A DNA stretch of 8,882 nucleotides from an uncultured Actinoplanes sp. GTDB taxonomy: Bacteria; Actinomycetota; Actinomycetes; Mycobacteriales; Micromonosporaceae. The translations under genes and the position numbers were made by a program. Positions 5,125-8,882 of this stretch are shown here, piece after piece (position 1 is the first letter of the stretch; every line of letters begins with the position of its first letter). Below the pieces are notes generated by a model, which was given only the letters and a program-made list of their open reading frames with translations, made no database searches and was not told the DNA's origin. The DNA is taken from NCBI GenBank assembly GCA_934667465.1, contig CAKUMG010000179.1, positions 1 to 8,882 of the forward strand, written 5' to 3'.

Positions 5125-6297
5125 TCAAGGACGCTCCGGGCGGGCGGTGATGACCTGGTCGTGGGGCTGTTCCGGGTGGGCGGTGGTGACCTGGTGGTGA
5201 GGCTGTTCCGGGTGGGCGGTCGTGAGCTCGTCGTAGAGGTCTTCGAGGCGGGCGGTCTGGTGGGTGAGGTCGAAACGGTCCGCGACGTGGGCTCGGGCCT
5301 GGTGGCCGAGGCGGGCGCGTAGCGGTTCGTCGGTCAGGAGCAGGCGGAGGTGGCGGGCCAGGGCTTCGCGGTCGCCCTCGGCGCCGAGGAGTCCGGTCGT
5401 GTCGTGGATGACGGCCTCGGGGATGCCGCTGTGCCGGGTGGAGACGACCGGGACGCCGCGGGCCTGGGCCTCCAGGATGGTGGTCGGGAGGCCCTCGGAG
5501 TCGCCGTCGGGTGCGGTGCGGGAGGGCGAGGCGAAGATGCGGGCCTCGGCCATGCTGCGGCCGGCGGTGGCGTGGTCCTGGGGGCCGGCGAAGGTCGCGT
5601 CGACGCCCAGGGCGGCCGCCTGGTCGCGGAGGGGCTGGGCGAGGGGGCCGTCGCCGACGATCAGGATGCGGGGGGCCAGGTCGGGGAGGGTTGCCGCGGC
5701 GGCCAGGAGGTCGTCCAGGCCCTTCTTCTCGACGAGGCGGCCTACGAAGGCGATGTCCCAGCGCTTCGCCGCCGGCGGCCCGGGCGGGGGGAGGTGGACG
5801 CCGGTGTGGTGGATCCGCACCTTGGCGGGGTCGGCGCCCAGGGCGATCGCCCGGTCGCGGACGGGTGCCGAGACGGCGAGCAGCAGGGCGGCGCGGTCGA
5901 AGACGGTGCGCAGGTTGCGGCGGTAGCGCAGGCCCTTGACGCCGCGGGTGTCCGGCTGGCGGGTGACGTCGTGGCCGTGCAGGGTCACCGCCAGCGGGAC
6001 GCCGAGGTGGGCGGCCGCGTCGCTGATCATCCAGCCGTCGCCGCCGAAGTGGGCGTGGACCAGGCGGGGCGCCAGGTCGGCGAGCACCTGCCGCAGGCGC
6101 GGGGAGGTGCCGGTCAGGCGCACGCGCAGGAAGCCCGGGGGAAAGGCGATCACGTCATCGTCGCGGGCCAGCGGCGACGCCACCCGGACCGCGCCGAGGA
6201 AGCGTGGCTCCCACCGGGACAGGGCGTCCGCCTGGGCGCGGACGAAGGTCTCCGAGCCGGGCAGCATCGCGGTGCGCCAGACGACCACCCGTTTCAT
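5125..6297 (-). CDS. GT4-family glycosyltransferase with repeat tail (390 aa)
   Basis: This is a GT-B retaining glycosyltransferase, transferring a sugar from a nucleotide donor onto a glycan acceptor at the cytoplasmic face of the membrane. The N-terminal acceptor half shows GSETF (14-18), HAHFG (81-85) and LHGHD (106-110). The C-terminal donor half (Glycos_transf_1 type) shows FVGRLVEKKG (184-193), VGDGP (214-218), ASPSRTAPDGDSEGLP (256-271) and ILEAQARGVPVVST (274-287). The family's EX7E pair is present as E268 and E276. The core domain ends near residue 356, and the remaining ~33 residues are a Pro/His/Gln/Thr-rich 12-residue repeat with no known function. The ATG overlaps the stop of the GT2 gene as ATGA, indicating an operon. 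The stop is 6 bp from that of the converging methyltransferase-like gene. The donor and acceptor sugars cannot be told from sequence. Confidence 0.95.
   Translation of the reverse strand: MKRVVVWRTAMLPGSETFVRAQADALSRWEPRFLGAVRVASPLARDDDVIAFPPGFLRVRLTGTSPRLRQVLADLAPRLVHAHFGGDGWMISDAAAHLGVPLAVTLHGHDVTRQPDTRGVKGLRYRRNLRTVFDRAALLLAVSAPVRDRAIALGADPAKVRIHHTGVHLPPPGPPAAKRWDIAFVGRLVEKKGLDDLLAAAATLPDLAPRILIVGDGPLAQPLRDQAAALGVDATFAGPQDHATAGRSMAEARIFASPSRTAPDGDSEGLPTTILEAQARGVPVVSTRHSGIPEAVIHDTTGLLGAEGDREALARHLRLLLTDEPLRARLGHQARAHVADRFDLTHQTARLEDLYDELTTAHPEQPHHQVTTAHPEQPHDQVITARPERP
5135..5236 (-). repeat. 36-bp tandem repeat in the 3' end of the GT4 gene
   Basis: Three head-to-tail units begin at 5135, 5171 and 5207, the last one partial and more diverged. 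Units 1 and 2 match at 32 of 36 positions. The period is a multiple of 3, so the protein gains a 12-residue repeat: TTAHPEQPHHQV, TTAHPEQPHDQV, then ITARPERP. The array lies beyond the conserved GT4 domain, forms the final ~33 residues and is a candidate variable-number repeat. Confidence 0.88.
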
Positions 6298-7229
6298 CGG
6301 CGGCCCAGCACCTTGTCGCGCAGGGTGTGCCGGACGTGCGGCGGCAGGGCCCAGATCTGCAGATGTGTGACGTAGTCCAGCATCCCGGGGCGGCCGTGGG
6401 TGCGGGCCTCCTGCAACAGCTCGCGGAAGACGCGGGGGTTGCGGGTCGTGGCCGCCATGGAGCTCAGCACGCTCAGCGTGAACGCCGCGTAGGCGCGCGG
6501 GGTGAACAGCTCACGGCTCGCGCGCAGCCAGGCGAGCTGCGACTCCCACGGCATCTGCAGGCTGATCCGTTCGCGGTCCTCGTCCTGGTGCCAGACGACC
6601 AGCGCGTCGTCCGCCATCACCAGGGTGACGCCGTCGGCGCGGATCGCCCGCAGGGTCCAGTCGAGCTCCTGCTGCCGGCGCAGGCCCACGGTGAACGGCA
6701 CCTCCCGCAGCAGGCCGGTCGGCGCCATGATGGTCGACGTCTGGATGAAGCCCTCGCCGTGGAAGAGCCCGCGGCGGACGGTGAAGTACTCGCTGAGGTG
6801 CTCGTCCGCGTCCGGCAGCCGGCGGGGCATCACGAACTCCGCGCGTGGCGTGCGGTTGAGCAGCCGGGTCGCCACGATCGGACGCTCCGCGCCGGACTGC
6901 CCGGCCAGGGCGAGCTGCGCGGCGAGCTTGCCCGGCAGCCACTCGTCGTCGTCGTCGAGTAGGGCGGTCCACGGCGCCCGGGCGGCGCGGATTCCCTGGT
7001 TGCGGGCGTTCGGCGCGCCGCCCTTCGCCGCCAGCGGGAGGGTCCGGACCCGCGGGTCACCGATCTCGGTGAGCGCCTTGGCGGTGGTGTCGTCGGGACC
7101 GTCGATCACCACGATGACCTCGAGGTCGGCGACGGTCTGGGCCAGCACGCCGCGCAGAGCGCGGGTCAGCAGGTCGGGGCGGTTGCGGGTCGGGATGACC
7201 ACGCTCACTTGGGGTGTGGTGTCCATCAC
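6294..7229 (-). CDS. GT2-family glycosyltransferase (311 aa)
   Basis: This is a GT-A fold inverting glycosyltransferase, numbered here from the GTG. VSVVIPTRNRPDLLTRAL (8-25) is the first nucleotide-binding strand and helix. EVIVVIDGPDD (37-47) follows. KGGAPNARNQGI (69-80) is the typical GG-A-ARN-G segment, and LLDDDDEWLPG (90-100) carries the metal-binding DxD. QQELDW (186-191) matches the late catalytic ED-type motif. Residues ~215-311 are a helical C-terminal extension rich in Arg and Trp, without a clear membrane span. The start could be GTG at 7229 or the next codon, ATG at 7226. I list the GTG because the -10-like TAGCGT ends 6 nt before it and no Shine-Dalgarno is seen. The gene lies 75 bp downstream of the MFS gene on the same strand and is coupled by ATGA to the GT4 gene. 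It probably adds one sugar of the same surface glycan. Confidence 0.94.
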   Translation of the reverse strand: MMDTTPQVSVVIPTRNRPDLLTRALRGVLAQTVADLEVIVVIDGPDDTTAKALTEIGDPRVRTLPLAAKGGAPNARNQGIRAARAPWTALLDDDDEWLPGKLAAQLALAGQSGAERPIVATRLLNRTPRAEFVMPRRLPDADEHLSEYFTVRRGLFHGEGFIQTSTIMAPTGLLREVPFTVGLRRQQELDWTLRAIRADGVTLVMADDALVVWHQDEDRERISLQMPWESQLAWLRASRELFTPRAYAAFTLSVLSSMAATTRNPRVFRELLQEARTHGRPGMLDYVTHLQIWALPPHVRHTLRDKVLGRR

Positions 7230-7235
7230 GCGGGA

Positions 7236-7241
7236 ACGCTA
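7236..7241 (-). promoter_or_regulatory. -10-like element of the GT2-GT4 operon
   Basis: TAGCGT on the minus strand fits the actinobacterial TAnnnT -10 pattern and ends 6 nt before the GTG at 7229, implying a leaderless transcript. The best -35-like match is TTCAAC (7267-7262), with a long 20-bp spacer, so the -35 assignment is weak. Confidence 0.45.
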
Positions 7242-7304
7242 GGGGCGCTCGGCGACCGGGGGTTGAACGGAAGAAAGCACGGGGTGATGCGGATCGATAA
7301 CGGC

Positions 7305-8534
7305 TCATGCCGGGACGGGTGCCGCCGCCGGCTTCGCGGGCCGGGACCGGAGCACGCCGGCGAGCAGGATCACGAGCAGCCCGGCGACGGGCACGACGAG
7401 CAGCCCGGCGCGCAGGCTGGTGGCGTCGGCGACGGCACCGACGATCGGCGGCGAGAGCAGGAAGCCCAGGCGCATCAGCCAGGAGACGACGGTCAGGCCG
7501 GTGCCGGGGCGCAGGCCGGGCAGTTCGTCGGCCTCGTGCATGGCGGCGGGGACGAGGGTGGCGACGCCGAGGCCGGCGGCGGCGAAGCCCAGGATCGTGC
7601 CCCAGGTCGTCGGCAGGGCCAGGGCCAGACCCATGCCGAGGACGACGACGAGGCTACCGGCCCGGGCCACGGCGCGCTGGCCGAAGCGGTCGACGAGCCG
7701 GTCGCCGAGGAGCCGGCCGACGAACTGGGCGCCGACCAGGGCGATGTAGCCCCACGCGGCGGTGGCGGCCGCGGCCTGCAGGGACGACGAGAGATAGATC
7801 GCGGCCCACGAGTTGCCGGCGTCCTCGACGAGGGTGCCGCCCATGGCGATGAGGGTCAGCGCGCCGACGATCAGCCACACCCGGCGGCCGGGCGCCGACC
7901 GCTGAGCGGACGCCTGCTGCTGGTGGTCCTCCGGCAGGGGCGGGGCCGCCTCCGAGCCGGTGAGGCGGAAGCGCCAAGCGACCAGCGCCACGACCGCGAG
8001 TACCGCCCCGGAGCTGCCGAGGTGCACGCCGCGCGGCAGGTCCAGGGCGATCGCGCCGGCCGCCATGGCGCCGCCGGTGACCGCACCGATCGACCAGATG
8101 GCGTGGAACGAGTTGATGATGGACCGGCCGTAGCGGCGCTGGACCCGCAGCCCGTGCTCGTTCTGCGCGACGTCGGTGATGGCGTCCATGGAGCCGGCGA
8201 GCAGGAGCACGGCGGCGAAGGCGACGGCGGTGGGCGCCACGCCGGCGAGCAGCACGCCGACGGCGGTCAGCGCGGTGCCGGTGACCGCCACGGTCGCCGA
8301 GCCGAAGCGGCGCACCAGCACCCCGGCCGCCAGCCCGGCGAGGATCGCGCCGGTGGGGAACGCCGCGACGGACAGGCCGTAGGCGGCGTTGCTGAGCTCC
8401 AGGTCGGCCTTGATCTCCGGATAGCGGGGGATGAGGTTGGCGAACAGGGCCCCGTTGGTGAAGAACAGCGCGGCCACCGCGAGGCGGGCGCGGCGTACGG
8501 TGAGATCCGGAGAGGCGGGGGCTGACACGCTCAT
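7305..8534 (-). CDS. MFS transporter, probable drug or metabolite efflux (409 aa)
   Basis: This inner-membrane major facilitator protein has about 12 hydrophobic helices: near 19-35, 50-73, 78-98, 101-120, 140-163, 170-190, 218-240, 253-275, 288-308, 309-330, 345-367 and 373-396. A hydrophilic central loop (192-217, Pro/Gln-rich) separates the halves. The MFS loop motif A appears degenerate as VRRFGS (74-79) and well kept as GDRLVDRFGQR (277-287) between helices 8 and 9. FFTNGALFANLIPRYPEIKA (24-43) and the overall pattern recall the YbjJ-like branch of the superfamily. The family identification is from memory and the substrate is unknown. The ATG at 8534 sits at the end of the palindromic divergent promoter. 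The frame is open further upstream, but that part overlaps the TetR gene and its operators. Divergence from a TetR gene suggests inducible export. Confidence 0.92.
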   Translation of the reverse strand: MSVSAPASPDLTVRRARLAVAALFFTNGALFANLIPRYPEIKADLELSNAAYGLSVAAFPTGAILAGLAAGVLVRRFGSATVAVTGTALTAVGVLLAGVAPTAVAFAAVLLLAGSMDAITDVAQNEHGLRVQRRYGRSIINSFHAIWSIGAVTGGAMAAGAIALDLPRGVHLGSSGAVLAVVALVAWRFRLTGSEAAPPLPEDHQQQASAQRSAPGRRVWLIVGALTLIAMGGTLVEDAGNSWAAIYLSSSLQAAAATAAWGYIALVGAQFVGRLLGDRLVDRFGQRAVARAGSLVVVLGMGLALALPTTWGTILGFAAAGLGVATLVPAAMHEADELPGLRPGTGLTVVSWLMRLGFLLSPPIVGAVADATSLRAGLLVVPVAGLLVILLAGVLRSRPAKPAAAPVPA

Positions 8535-8576
8535 GCGTACGATCGTACACATCCGCGGTGTACGATCGTACGCATG
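8532..8576. promoter_or_regulatory. 45-bp palindromic divergent promoter/operator with both start codons inside
   Basis: The arms 8532-8550 and 8558-8576 are perfect 19-bp reverse complements around a 7-bp centre (ATCCGCG). The outermost three bases of each arm are the ATG of the MFS gene (minus) and of the TetR gene (plus). Each arm contains the 12-bp palindrome GTACGATCGTAC (8537-8548 and 8560-8571), a probable TetR-family dimer site; the two centres are 23 bp apart. Each arm also contains a -10-like TACGAT (minus 8547-8542; plus 8561-8566) ending exactly 7 nt before the ATG. Both genes are therefore probably leaderless and repressed by binding directly over the -10 boxes. Confidence 0.88.
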
Positions 8577-8882
8577 ACGGGCAGTGTGCGGAACACCACG
8601 CCGGCCCGCGTCCGGCGCAGCGATCCCGAGCGGCGGGACCGGATCATCGACGCGTGCCTGGAGGTCATCGCCGAGTCCGGGGTGGCCGGGGCGTCGCACC
8701 GCCGGGTCGCCGCCGCGGCCGACGTGCCGCTGGGCTCGATGACCTACCACTTCGCCGGGATGGACGAGCTGCTGCGCGAGGCGTTCGGCCGCTTCGCCCG
8801 CGAGGTCAGCTCCCAGTTCGAGGCGCGGATGGCCACGGCGGGCGACCTGCCCGCAGCGAAGCGCGCGCTGGTGGAGCTGGCG
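8574..8882 (+). CDS. TetR-family transcriptional repressor, cut off at window end (103 aa visible)
   Basis: The visible N-terminal part is a TetR DNA-binding domain: RRDRIIDACLEVIAESGVAG (20-39) is helix 1, SHRRVAAAADVPLGSMTYHF (41-60) is the helix-turn-helix ending in the characteristic TYHF, and the AGMDELLREAF helix (61-71) follows. The variable ligand-binding domain begins at about 75 and continues beyond the window. It is probably a dimeric repressor of itself and of the divergent MFS gene, acting through the two GTACGATCGTAC sites and relieved by a small ligand likely to be exported by that transporter. The ATG at 8574 follows a -10-like TACGAT by 7 nt and has no Shine-Dalgarno. Confidence 0.93.
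   Translation, partial: MTGSVRNTTPARVRRSDPERRDRIIDACLEVIAESGVAGASHRRVAAAADVPLGSMTYHFAGMDELLREAFGRFAREVSSQFEARMATAGDLPAAKRALVELA

Noticed and set aside
5350..6375. Plus-strand open frame antisense to the GT4 gene
   Set aside because: Gly/Val/Asp-rich shadow of a gene with full GT4 motifs on the other strand.
7209..8525. Plus-strand open frame antisense to the MFS gene
   Set aside because: Gly/Asp/Arg/Gln-rich with no recognisable domain. The minus strand gives a complete 12-helix transporter.
8535..8750. Upstream extension of the MFS reading frame to about 8750
   Set aside because: It would run through the palindromic operators and antisense to the TetR DNA-binding domain. The MFS protein begins naturally at the ATG at 8534.

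Overview
The window is very GC-rich, with strong G/C bias at third codon positions. Several genes seem to lack Shine-Dalgarno sites, and the families are typical of a filamentous actinomycete (Actinomycetota). A Micromonosporaceae or Actinoplanes-like host is plausible but is an inference. I see no rRNA, tRNA, CRISPR array or insertion sequence. Nine protein genes are supported. The first runs off the left edge and the last runs off the right edge.

Left part, minus strand (1-2642). A small STAS-domain protein (2233-2568) lies upstream of a two-gene unit. That unit is a MerR-type regulator fused to a peroxiredoxin-like domain (1208-2107), followed with an ATGA overlap by a divergent MoeA-like molybdopterin protein (1-1211, C-terminus cut off). 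The promoter of the unit has a MerR-type architecture: a perfect 9-bp inverted repeat sits in an overlong spacer between TTGACC and TATCGT, and transcription should begin about at the ATG. Both proteins of the unit, and the STAS protein, lack residues that define the chemistry of their families. This left third is the most unusual part of the window.

Middle part (2858-7229). Two short operons converge and look like part of a cell-surface glycan locus. On the plus strand are an uncharacterised protein with GT-B-like features (2858-3712) and a methyltransferase-like protein with a C-terminal coiled coil (3709-5118), joined by an ATGA overlap. On the minus strand are a GT2 glycosyltransferase (6294-7229) and a GT4 glycosyltransferase (5125-6297), also joined by an ATGA overlap. 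The operons meet tail to tail with only 6 bp between stop codons. The GT4 gene ends in an in-frame 36-bp tandem repeat.

Right part (7305-8882). A 12-helix MFS transporter (minus) and a TetR-family repressor (plus, cut off) are divergently arranged. Their 39-bp intergenic region and both start codons form one 45-bp palindrome with 19-bp perfect arms. Each arm holds the 12-bp palindrome GTACGATCGTAC and a -10-like TACGAT exactly 7 nt before the ATG. This looks like a compact, mutually mirrored, leaderless divergent promoter controlled by the TetR protein.
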